NCBI GenBank assembly: GCA_002500745.1
Contig: DLST01000014.1
Coordinates: forward strand, 108,751-172,750
Reading direction: 5' to 3'
Source: Sphingobacterium sp. UBA7855
Lineage (GTDB): Bacteria > Bacteroidota > Bacteroidia > Sphingobacteriales > Sphingobacteriaceae
DNA length: 64,000 bases
Made by a program: the position numbers and the translations under genes. How positions within the stretch are numbered: position 1 is the first letter of the stretch; the number at the start of each line of letters is the position of its first letter. Of the stretch, positions 56,695 through 64,000 are shown one piece after another. A model generated the notes under the pieces. It saw only the letters and a list, made by a program, of their open reading frames with translations, ran no database searches and had not been told where the DNA came from.

Positions 56695-58192
56695 TATTGC
56701 TGATCTCACTAAAGAGATTATTAATGAAAGGCTTAGTCATTTTAATTATATTGCCCTGAATAATTATTACACTGCAAAAACAGGTGATTTGATTATTTTG
56801 TCAGCGATCTCTGAAACTACAACTTCAGTTCATATTGAGGTAATTAATAGGGGTAAAGATAAAATATTAATTTATTTTCTTCCAAGGCCTGATTTTTCGA
56901 ATTTTCCAGAAGCCTTTGAATTATTTAAAAAGCTAATATTAGATGCTTGGATTTTGAAGGATAAAAATTTATTGCTTACTAATCTGAAAGTCTCCTGTCA
57001 ATACCTTTTTGAGCGAAATAGTGTTAAATGTGATTTTGCCCATTATGAAAAAATGAAGTGGGAAATTTCCGTTTTATTGGAAGAATTAAGGATAATAGAT
57101 TCTATCCATATTCGATTCAAGATACTGGAGAAATTAGTTTCGGTATTTGATAAAAAAATACCCGATTTTTTCATTCCTGTATTTATTGAAATGACACCTA
57201 ATAAAACTCCTCTGACACATCTTATTAACAGATTAGGAACTTTGTCTTGTCTAGAGTTTTGTGAAGAAATTTATTCCTTACTATTGCCTTTTGGGGGTAG
57301 ACCCTATTTACTGGAACCTAATGTTCAATATATTGATGGTCTTTCCATTGTTATCAATTCAGGTGAAGTTGACTTAAATGTGTTTTTGACTTCTATATAC
57401 TTAAATGTATTGAATGAAATAAAAAGATTTACATATTATATAGAAGGCTTTTATTGGGAGAGAACAGAAAACAGAAAATATACGTTGAGTATTATTATGG
57501 GCAGCCATAGTGAACAGAAGCAAGATTTGAAGACAATTTTAGAACTGAAATTCAATCCTAGCCAGATGAAAATCTTAGCTTTTAAGGCTCATACTATTTA
57601 TGATGTCTTAAATCCTTATTACCAACGAACAATAAATAGACTATCGTCATATTTACTTGATTTAAAATTTAACGAAGATTTGGAACTAAATGAGAGCATT
57701 ATGCTCTCATATGCAATAGAATTTTATATATCCGCATCGTTAAAGATTGGTTTAAGCCGAGATGATTTTTTTAATCTGAATAGGGGCATTGCCAAGAAAT
57801 GGAATTTACTTGTGATGAATACGGATGATTTCTTTGAGGAAGACTATGTGGCAATAAATATAATGTATGAGAAGTTTGATCGTACATATCAGCTTACAGA
57901 GAATAGTATTTCATATAATTTTGGGCGGAAATTGGAAGAATGGAGCAATCTGGATGATTCCTTTGATAGTGAAATAACCGTTATGATTAGTGATTATGAG
58001 AGGCTTAAAACAGATAAATATTTTTTAAACATACTTAGATTACTTTTTCCTCATAATAACAATACGGGTAATAATAATAGATTTATTTTTATGGAGGGAC
58101 TCTTTTACAAATGCTTTGGAACCTTTGGCCTATCTATAGAAATGAAGTTATATGTAGTTTATTTAGTAAATAGATTAGCAAATGATTATTAA
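56675..58192 (+). CDS. Unknown 505-residue protein of the export operon
   Basis: This 505-residue soluble protein has no signal peptide, no recognised domain and no clear catalytic motif. Segments such as ELFKKLILDAWILKDKNLLL, PLTHLINRLGTLSCLEFCEE and VYLVNRLANDY suggest a helical protein with beta-rich parts (KYTLSIIMGSHSEQKQDL). It overlaps the HlyD gene by 20 bases and the RNA ligase gene by 11, so it is coupled to both. A distant relation to RiPP dehydratase/carrier components was considered but cannot be shown. Confidence 0.6.
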   Translation: MNQIPNNIADLTKEIINERLSHFNYIALNNYYTAKTGDLIILSAISETTTSVHIEVINRGKDKILIYFLPRPDFSNFPEAFELFKKLILDAWILKDKNLLLTNLKVSCQYLFERNSVKCDFAHYEKMKWEISVLLEELRIIDSIHIRFKILEKLVSVFDKKIPDFFIPVFIEMTPNKTPLTHLINRLGTLSCLEFCEEIYSLLLPFGGRPYLLEPNVQYIDGLSIVINSGEVDLNVFLTSIYLNVLNEIKRFTYYIEGFYWERTENRKYTLSIIMGSHSEQKQDLKTILELKFNPSQMKILAFKAHTIYDVLNPYYQRTINRLSSYLLDLKFNEDLELNESIMLSYAIEFYISASLKIGLSRDDFFNLNRGIAKKWNLLVMNTDDFFEEDYVAINIMYEKFDRTYQLTENSISYNFGRKLEEWSNLDDSFDSEITVMISDYERLKTDKYFLNILRLLFPHNNNTGNNNRFIFMEGLFYKCFGTFGLSIEMKLYVVYLVNRLANDY

Positions 58193-59258
58193 TATAGAAG
58201 AATTAAATCAACGGATAAAGAATAGTCATATCACGGTTGAGAAACATCCAACACACGATATTTACATATATGGGTATCATAAGAATCCATTGGAGAGAAT
58301 CAAAAATAATTGGAACGAATATAGTAAAATGTGTCGGGGACTAATTTTGGATAGCTCCGGAAGAATTATAGAAAGACCATTTTCTAAATTTTGGACTTTT
58401 AGAAATTATTTATCAAAAGATATAATTCTCCAAAGTGAAAATCGCGTTCTGAAACTACCAGATTCTAAACCGAAAATTTTTGAAAAATTGGATGGCACAA
58501 TGGGAATTCTATATTGGATTGCTGAAGAACCTTTTATTGCAACTCAAAGATCGTTTTCGAGCATGAAAGCCTTGCGTGGAACTGAGATAATTCAAAAAAA
58601 GTACCGCGATGCATGCAAACGATTAGATAGGAAATATACTTATGTTTTTGAAATAATATATCCCGAAAACAGTTTAATCGTAGATTATGGTTCGACTGAA
58701 GATATTATTCTTATAGGGGTAATAGATAAGGAAACAGGATATTCAATTAACGAAATAGAGTCATTAGGATTTATTACAAAAACAGACTTAACTGCCAAAT
58801 ATTCACATATTACAAATATTAATGAATTGGAAGCTCTGAATATCCCAAATCTTGAAGGCATAGTTGTCGAATACAATGAAGGTGTAAGACTGAAGATTAA
58901 ATTTCCTTGGTATAAGAAAATTCATTCAGAACTACAAAAGCTGATAAACGCGGAGTTTCAAAAATTTGAGAGTATAGCTAGGCTTAAAGAGTACTATCAA
59001 TATGAAAAATTTGACTTGACCACAGAGGAGGTAATAAGCGCCTGGAAGAGAAATGAATTGGAACAATTATATACTAAGTTTACTATTAACCAAATTGATG
59101 ATGGGGCTTTTATTTGGGCTGAAAATCAAATAAAAAGATATGAAAAAGAGGGAGTCGTTAATGTCCAATCTTTTCAGAAGAGTTTGGATAGCCTCCGGGT
59201 TCCAGACAATAGATTGTGGAATTGGAAAGAAAGATATCTAAAAAATTACTATGATTAA
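58182..59258 (+). CDS. T4 Rnl1-like RNA ligase
   Basis: This 358-residue protein has the nucleotidyltransferase-ligase motifs in order. CRGLILD is at about 51-57. Motif I EKLDGTMG gives adenylated Lys102. Motif III-like YTYVFEIIYPENSLIVDYG is at about 152-170, motif IV EGIVVEY at about 225-231, and motif V LKIKFPWY at about 237-244. The best match is the T4 RnlA (Rnl1) family, which joins RNA ends through AMP-ligase and AMP-RNA steps. Finding it inside a secretion operon is unusual. Confidence 0.88.
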   Translation: MIINIEELNQRIKNSHITVEKHPTHDIYIYGYHKNPLERIKNNWNEYSKMCRGLILDSSGRIIERPFSKFWTFRNYLSKDIILQSENRVLKLPDSKPKIFEKLDGTMGILYWIAEEPFIATQRSFSSMKALRGTEIIQKKYRDACKRLDRKYTYVFEIIYPENSLIVDYGSTEDIILIGVIDKETGYSINEIESLGFITKTDLTAKYSHITNINELEALNIPNLEGIVVEYNEGVRLKIKFPWYKKIHSELQKLINAEFQKFESIARLKEYYQYEKFDLTTEEVISAWKRNELEQLYTKFTINQIDDGAFIWAENQIKRYEKEGVVNVQSFQKSLDSLRVPDNRLWNWKERYLKNYYD

Positions 59259-60534
59259 AAAAAGTGCTGGCCTAGTAATTATAAAAAACGAAAAGATCCT
59301 ATTAATAAAACCTAGAGGAATTGATTCAGATAGACATTGGTCAATTCCAAAAGGATATATTGAAAGCGCTGATGAGAATATAATCCAAACAGCTATTAGG
59401 GAAACTTATGAAGAAACAGGAACTTTAATTCCCTTCGAAAAGATTAATGTTGGAAGAAGATCTCTTATAACCTATTTAGATGCTCAGAATAGATTATCAA
59501 AGATTATATTCTACTTTGTTGTTGAGATAAATGACGAAGAATATTTTCATTATACAAGTACAATAGGAGCTGGGTTAAACGAAGAGGTTGAAAAGGTGGA
59601 ATTTCTCAGTTATAAAGAAATTCGTGAAAAAATTTATTACAAACAGCTTTCGGTTGTGAATTTTCTAAAAAGAGACCGTTTTAATCTTAAAGACTTACAA
59701 AATCTATTGGATGAAGGATATATAAAGAAAACTAAACATCCCAAATTTCCACTTTGGATATATAACTATACAAATAAAACCAAAACTCTTCGGAATTGGA
59801 ATTACACAACACTTAACGCTCGTGGGCTAATATTGGATATCGAAGGTAAAATAATAGCAAGATCATTCGAGAAATTTTTTGAATATGATCAATTATATAT
59901 TGAAATTAAAAAGATATTACCTAAACCGCAGCAATGCTTTGAAAAGTTGGATGGTGCATTAGGTATAGCCTATAAATATAATAATAGCATATTTATATCA
60001 ACTAAGAGTAGTTTCAATCACTATTTGGCGATTCTAGCAAATGATATTTTGATAAACGATTATAATCAATTCAATATAATAGACGATCAACAATTTTTAT
60101 TCGAGATAATAAGTAGATATTCTTTTTTTACTTTAATTAATGGTTTAGGGAAAACCAAATTGTTTTTGATCGCACCAATCACATCAAAAAATAATATTGA
60201 ATATAACTTCGAATCCCCAAGAGCAATTAAAGAACAGGAATTAGAGAAAAAGGAAGAAAGTGAAGGTGTTGTCTTGATGTTGGAAGACCAAACGCGAATT
60301 AAAATTAAGACAACATATTTTAAGAAAAGATATGATGAGATTTTAAAGTTAAAGAAGACACTTTTTTTTGCTGAAGATTATAACTATCAACACAATTTAT
60401 CATTCGGGGAGAGAGATTATATGTTGAGATTTCAAAATGGTTTGTTCAGTTATCTATATATGCTATATACACAAACCTCTGCGAAGGATAAGTTAAATGA
60501 ATTTATTTTAAAAAACTACACAAGCTGGTTTTAA
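59251..60534 (+). CDS. NUDIX hydrolase fused to an RNA-ligase-like domain
   Basis: This 427-residue protein joins two domains. The N-terminal NUDIX domain (about 1-135) has box GYIESADENIIQTAIRETYE ending EETG, with one extra residue between Gly and the first Glu. The C-terminal ligase domain (about 185-420) has ARGLILDIEGK, motif I EKLDGALG (Lys232), FLFEIISRYS, motif IV SEGVVLM and motif V RIKIKT. It is a diverged sister of the upstream ligase, overlapping its gene by 8 bases. Fused function is inferred. Confidence 0.85.
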   Translation: MIKKSAGLVIIKNEKILLIKPRGIDSDRHWSIPKGYIESADENIIQTAIRETYEETGTLIPFEKINVGRRSLITYLDAQNRLSKIIFYFVVEINDEEYFHYTSTIGAGLNEEVEKVEFLSYKEIREKIYYKQLSVVNFLKRDRFNLKDLQNLLDEGYIKKTKHPKFPLWIYNYTNKTKTLRNWNYTTLNARGLILDIEGKIIARSFEKFFEYDQLYIEIKKILPKPQQCFEKLDGALGIAYKYNNSIFISTKSSFNHYLAILANDILINDYNQFNIIDDQQFLFEIISRYSFFTLINGLGKTKLFLIAPITSKNNIEYNFESPRAIKEQELEKKEESEGVVLMLEDQTRIKIKTTYFKKRYDEILKLKKTLFFAEDYNYQHNLSFGERDYMLRFQNGLFSYLYMLYTQTSAKDKLNEFILKNYTSWF

Positions 60535-60535
60535 T

Positions 60536-61963
60536 ATGAATCGTAAACAAATATATTTACTTTTGAGCTTTTTAATTCCTTTTTATACGTTAGGACAAGG
60601 CTTTGGAGACACACTAACAATTGATCGCGTGTTTGAGTTATTAGAAAATTCCGAGCGAGTTAAGAGAATTAATAATTTGGCCCAAATCAAGTTGCTGCAG
60701 TTCCAAAATTTTAACGCACAATTTCTCCCCTCTGTTGACCTTGAAATAAATACTCCTTATCAGAGGTCAATTCAAGACGTTATGCAACCAGAGGGGGAAG
60801 TGTATCCAATAGAAAGATCCTATTTTAATCCTAGTACAACATTTAACATTACACAGAGATTACTCGGAACTGGGGGAGACTTGACAATTTCAAATTCACT
60901 TAGCATGTTGCGAAATATAAAATATTCGTCAACAATGTTTTCTTCAAATTGGATAAATCTATTCTATAATCAGCCAATTTTTGGTTTTAATGAGTACAAA
61001 TGGAACAAAAGAAAAATGGAGATAAATAATAAGCTCGATTCAATAGAAAATCTCAAATCTAAAGTGAATCTTCGAATGGAAGTTGCTGATAGTTATTTTG
61101 CTGCTTACGGAATACAGCTAAAACATAAAATTACTTTAAAGAATATTGAAAATACGATTGAATTACTAAGTATTCTCAAAGAGCTAAAAAATCGAGGTAA
61201 GGTTTTAGACTCGGAAGTAAAACAAACTGAAATAGCATTGCAGCAAGACTATAAAAAACAAATTACCAATGAGTATGAACTAAAAAATCAAATTATGAAA
61301 TTGGAAGAAATTCTTAATATCCACATTGGTAAAAACGTAAAATTTGAATCTCCAAAAGATTTCATTCTTGATATAGAGAAGAATGCAATAGAAGCTATAC
61401 TTCTAAGAAATGATTTTGAGTATACAGCCCGTTTAAAGTATTTACTTGCCGCGGAAAAAATTGATAAGACAAAAAAGGAGGGCCGTGTCAATGTACAAAT
61501 GCAATTAGGGATAGGTGTAAACAGTTCTAATAAAAATTGGGAAAGACTCTATGATAACCCGTTGATGAGACAAAATGCATCACTTACGGTTAAAATTCCT
61601 TTATTATCTTGGGGGACACTTAAAAATAATCAAAAAATAGCTGCGTTAGAAACGGAAAATATTCATAGAGATATGAACGAGTTAAAATTTTCTATAAAAA
61701 TGGAGGCAGCTAAATATTTTAATCTAATTAATCTGAATAAAGCAAATATATCAATTGTGAAAAAGGAGGTGGATTTGCATTTATTTACAAATGATTTAAT
61801 GCTAAATCAATTGAAAATAGGGAAGTGCACTGTCCTAGACTATAAAAAACAATTGGAAAATTACGAAAATTCTCTTCTCTCTTATTACAATTTGGTCAAT
61901 GAGAAATATATATTAAAACTGGGGTTAGCGAGTTATTTGAATACTAAAGAAAGTCCTATGTAA
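60536..61963 (+). CDS. TolC-type outer-membrane efflux protein
   Basis: This 475-residue protein has signal peptide MNRKQIYLLLSFLIPFYTLG and two coiled-coil repeats of the outer-membrane efflux family, the second near KLEEILNIHIG and LNQLKIGKCTVLDYKKQLEN. TolC forms the outer-membrane and periplasmic tunnel of type I secretion. It is the last gene of the operon, one base after the NUDIX-ligase gene. With the PCAT and HlyD it completes a full export machine. Confidence 0.9.
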   Translation: MNRKQIYLLLSFLIPFYTLGQGFGDTLTIDRVFELLENSERVKRINNLAQIKLLQFQNFNAQFLPSVDLEINTPYQRSIQDVMQPEGEVYPIERSYFNPSTTFNITQRLLGTGGDLTISNSLSMLRNIKYSSTMFSSNWINLFYNQPIFGFNEYKWNKRKMEINNKLDSIENLKSKVNLRMEVADSYFAAYGIQLKHKITLKNIENTIELLSILKELKNRGKVLDSEVKQTEIALQQDYKKQITNEYELKNQIMKLEEILNIHIGKNVKFESPKDFILDIEKNAIEAILLRNDFEYTARLKYLLAAEKIDKTKKEGRVNVQMQLGIGVNSSNKNWERLYDNPLMRQNASLTVKIPLLSWGTLKNNQKIAALETENIHRDMNELKFSIKMEAAKYFNLINLNKANISIVKKEVDLHLFTNDLMLNQLKIGKCTVLDYKKQLENYENSLLSYYNLVNEKYILKLGLASYLNTKESPM

Positions 61964-61984
61964 AAAAAATCTTTGTGATTTCTG

Positions 61985-62011
61985 CCGATGGTATATAAAA
62001 TATACCATCGG
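61985..62011. terminator. Perfect 12-base hairpin between convergent units
   Basis: CCGATGGTATAT, loop AAA, ATATACCATCGG, between TolC and the 62030 gene. It lacks a long T-run; likely a two-way terminator. Confidence 0.7.
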
Positions 62012-62029
62012 AGGAATAATTATTAATTC

Positions 62030-62599
62030 CTAAAAGGAAAAAGGGTAATATATTATCATTGGTTCACTGTATTTTTCAATATCTAATGAGGATTTAAGTA
62101 AAATACATTCATTGATTTTTTCTAGGAGTGAGCAGCTGATATCCTTAATAGTTTTATCAATTTTTAGGGGGGCGAGATTATTTAACGTTATGCCAATATT
62201 TTTATGGATATCTAGTTCTGAGATTGTTTTTGCATCTGTGAAATATACCCAATCGTAAATTCTTAATCCATTATTTTTATTTCTAATTTCAAGATTAACA
62301 ATTTTAATACTGTCAATTTTGACTTTTTCATTGGTAAAAATCAAAACATCTGCTATCCCACTAAATTTATCTGTAATTTTCTTGTTTAGAGGTAAACTTA
62401 AGCGGTCTCTCACCGGATCAGGATTTATATTGCAGGCATTTTTAACATAAATAGCTTTATTAAAGCCCCAATGTCCCTTAATCATACCATATATCCGCTT
62501 CCTTATATCCTGTTTTGGAAGGGTCCCAAATTGAGCGTAACAAAAATTCGTAATTAAAACGAATTGTAAGGCTATAAAAATTTTGCGTGCAAGATTCAT
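62030..62599 (-). CDS. Small secreted protein next to the peptidase cargo
   Basis: About 189 residues. A signal peptide from MNLARKIFIALQFVLITNFC ends near YAQ, then a mature domain with strands such as KVKIDSIKIVNLEIRNKNNG and RIYDWVYFTDAKTISEL. The frame extends 19 codons further upstream, but the ATG at 62599 gives the signal peptide. It lies 41 bases after the metallopeptidase gene and is probably co-transcribed. No family is recognised. Candidate roles are immunity, inhibitor or chaperone; all are inference. Confidence 0.65.
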   Translation of the reverse strand: MNLARKIFIALQFVLITNFCYAQFGTLPKQDIRKRIYGMIKGHWGFNKAIYVKNACNINPDPVRDRLSLPLNKKITDKFSGIADVLIFTNEKVKIDSIKIVNLEIRNKNNGLRIYDWVYFTDAKTISELDIHKNIGITLNNLAPLKIDKTIKDISCSLLEKINECILLKSSLDIEKYSEPMIIYYPFSF

Positions 62600-62640
62600 T
62601 TTTTTATTGTATCGTTGAATAACTAATTGAGCTATATGAA

Positions 62641-63576
62641 TTATTCTGCAAGCCAATAATTCCCACCCTTCGGCACGCTTTTAATGTTTTCTATTAAGGA
62701 GTTTAGATCTGTTACTGAGTCACCCCAATAATAGTATCTTGAATTATCATAAATGTCCTTAGTTGCATTTGTCACGTCATAAAAATGTTCGACGAACCAG
62801 TTTAATACTTCTGTGGTTATTTTACCTCCATTTTCTATAAAACTATTAAATTCTGCTGCAAATTCATTTTCATAAGCTCCTTTTATGGATACTGACTCTT
62901 CTAAAATTCCAAGTTCTGCAAGTACTTTGGCTTCATTTATAAAGGCTTCAGCTTCCGCAAAGATATTTACTCCCGGTTTTCCATTGTCATCCAAGAATGA
63001 TCCTTTCGCGAAATCTTGTCCAGCGTGTGTAAGTTCATGAGCAAGAAGTCCAACCATTAAACTAGCACTTTTGGGACCATCACCTGTCATATATGATGTA
63101 TAAAGGACATTTGAATTGGCATCATATTGATTAGTATGTTCAGAAGGAACAATTGATAATTTTTCACCAGACTGGGCAATATTAGTTAGTATCATCATTC
63201 CAGTATTTGTTGATGCCATTTTTTCTAATGCTGTTTTCATTATTGAAATATCTTCTCCGTTAAAGAATTGATGGAATGATATCACACCTTTCGATATTAA
63301 AGTTTCGACAACAGCTACCGGATCAGCTCCCATTCCTGCATCGAAATCTCCACCTGAAGTTCCATCAAAATAGTCATCTAACATATATTCTCTCCAAAAA
63401 TCTTGATCCTGATCTCTCCCAGGTCCATCAACCTCTCGATATACATTTGCTTCATCTAAAGTATAATGTTTTTCTGCATACCCATTTCCACCTATAAATT
63501 TTTTTGATTCAGTTTCAGAAATCGATTGGAAAAAAGTTTCTAAACCAATTAAATTTAATCTCGTTGTTCTTTTCAT
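62641..63576 (-). CDS. Double-glycine-leader zinc metallopeptidase-like cargo
   Basis: This 311-residue protein starts with a Bacteroidota-type leader: LNLIGLETFFQSI then SETESKKFIGG with Gly-Gly at 29-30, the cleavage site for a C39 peptidase. The mature domain has the zinc motif AHELTH (HExxH at 180-184), a downstream Glu pair (AEAEAF, about 207-212) as third ligand, and MASTNTGMMIL, resembling M91-type peptidases. There is no Sec signal. It is the likely substrate of the facing PCAT exporter and could be a secreted toxin or effector. Confidence 0.82.
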   Translation of the reverse strand: MKRTTRLNLIGLETFFQSISETESKKFIGGNGYAEKHYTLDEANVYREVDGPGRDQDQDFWREYMLDDYFDGTSGGDFDAGMGADPVAVVETLISKGVISFHQFFNGEDISIMKTALEKMASTNTGMMILTNIAQSGEKLSIVPSEHTNQYDANSNVLYTSYMTGDGPKSASLMVGLLAHELTHAGQDFAKGSFLDDNGKPGVNIFAEAEAFINEAKVLAELGILEESVSIKGAYENEFAAEFNSFIENGGKITTEVLNWFVEHFYDVTNATKDIYDNSRYYYWGDSVTDLNSLIENIKSVPKGGNYWLAE

Positions 63577-63606
63577 ATCTGAATAATATCATTTATTGTA
63601 ATGTAA

Positions 63607-63614
63607 CAAATATA
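63607..63614 (-). promoter_or_regulatory. -7 box for the peptidase cargo gene
   Basis: On the minus strand this is TATATTTG, an exact TAnnTTTG match, about 30 bases upstream of the ATG at 63576. No TTG at -33 is clear. Confidence 0.55.
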
Positions 63615-63848
63615 GCGAATTTTATCTTAATTATTTCTCTTTAGTAAATTCAATCAATATATTACATAATTATTCTTAGTTGTGTCCTGAACGATAAAAA
63701 AAATAACAAAAATCAAAAAATATAACCTAAGGATTGACTTTAATATCAAAAAAATTAATGTTATTTGTATCAGGTAATATGATCCAACAAAGTTGAATAG
63801 TTATGTAGTTATAATAAATATAAAGCAAATGAAAACATTAGTAGAGCT

Positions 63849-64000
63849 ATGAAAGATGCGCTTAAGAATGTAGAACTTCATTTTGAAAATGGAAAAATTG
63901 CCTATAGTGAACTTAATAATATTAGATTTAAGTATCTAAGTTGTCAGCTTAAAAAAGTAAAATCAAAGTATAATTGTTGTTTGGACTTGCAAATAAAATC
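63849..64000 (+). CDS. Start of an open frame running off the right edge
   Basis: It opens MKDALKNVELHFENGKIAYS and continues for 50 residues without a stop to the window edge. The ATG overlaps the TGA of a seven-codon frame starting at 63829 (ATGA). Composition fits a protein, but the family cannot be judged. Confidence 0.45.
   Translation, partial: MKDALKNVELHFENGKIAYSELNNIRFKYLSCQLKKVKSKYNCCLDLQIK

Noticed and set aside
51701..61963. Anti-phage RNA repair island
   Set aside because: Ligase and nucleotidyltransferase genes would fit, but the same operon encodes a complete exporter and lacks a nuclease or polynucleotide kinase; secretion is the better reading, though not proven.
51701..63576. 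Classical lanthipeptide, grasp-with-spasm or radical-SAM RiPP cluster
   Set aside because: No LanB/LanM, ATP-grasp, or radical-SAM (CxxxCxxC) protein is encoded, and the cargo is protein-sized.
1..64000. CRISPR arrays, rRNA genes and intact insertion sequences
   Set aside because: No spaced repeat arrays, rRNA signatures or transposase genes were found on reading the window.

Overview
The window is from a Bacteroidota chromosome, most likely Sphingobacteriaceae and probably Sphingobacterium. The support is SusC/SusD and plug-domain proteins, recurrent TAnnTTTG -7 promoter boxes, the rpmB-rpmG-DUF4295-ftsY cluster, and family-typical proteins (DUF805, DUF4112, SIMPL, BshC, CtlX). No rRNA, CRISPR array, integrase or intact insertion sequence was seen.

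Positions 1-35,900 look like ordinary core genome. They hold an M20 amidohydrolase, a GNAT enzyme and an M28 peptidase. The glycine cleavage genes gcvT and gcvP lie about 16 kb apart. A six-gene minus-strand run (4949-9342) follows gcvT and includes a TruC-like pseudouridine synthase and small membrane proteins. Then come recO, the ribosomal cluster rpmB-rpmG-DUF4295, ftsY, rimO, bshC (bacillithiol synthesis), an Oar-like TonB-dependent receptor, a CtlX-like amidinohydrolase, a cell-wall amidase, a phosphosugar mutase with a NUDIX hydrolase, an enoyl-CoA hydratase, an MG2/plug protein and purD. Many transcription units end in clear hairpins. The stretch closes with tRNA-Glu(UUC) and its promoter.

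Positions 36,000-51,700 are accessory. They hold small hypothetical proteins, an RpoA-CTD-like helix-hairpin-helix protein, an AraC regulator, a DUF6520-like peptide, and an operon of a truncated TlpA-like protein, SusC and SusD. A mobilization module follows: an excisionase-type HTH protein, a small protein, a BfmA/BtgA accessory protein and a DUF5712 (BtgB-like) relaxase. It is flanked by strongly structured non-coding DNA that could be transfer origins.

Positions 51,700-64,000 are visibly richer in A+T and contain the most unusual locus. Seven genes on the plus strand, most of them overlapping, encode a nucleotidyltransferase-like protein, a C39-peptidase ABC exporter (PCAT), an HlyD adaptor, an unknown 505-residue protein, a T4 Rnl1-like RNA ligase, a NUDIX domain fused to a second RNA-ligase domain, and a TolC-type outer membrane channel. 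Facing them on the minus strand are a 311-residue protein with a double-glycine leader and an HELTH zinc-protease motif, which is the obvious cargo for the exporter, and a small secreted protein that could be its partner or immunity factor. Combining a complete double-glycine type I secretion apparatus with nucleic-acid-type ligase, NUDIX and nucleotidyltransferase enzymes is the best candidate here for an undescribed system. Its chemistry is inferred, not shown.
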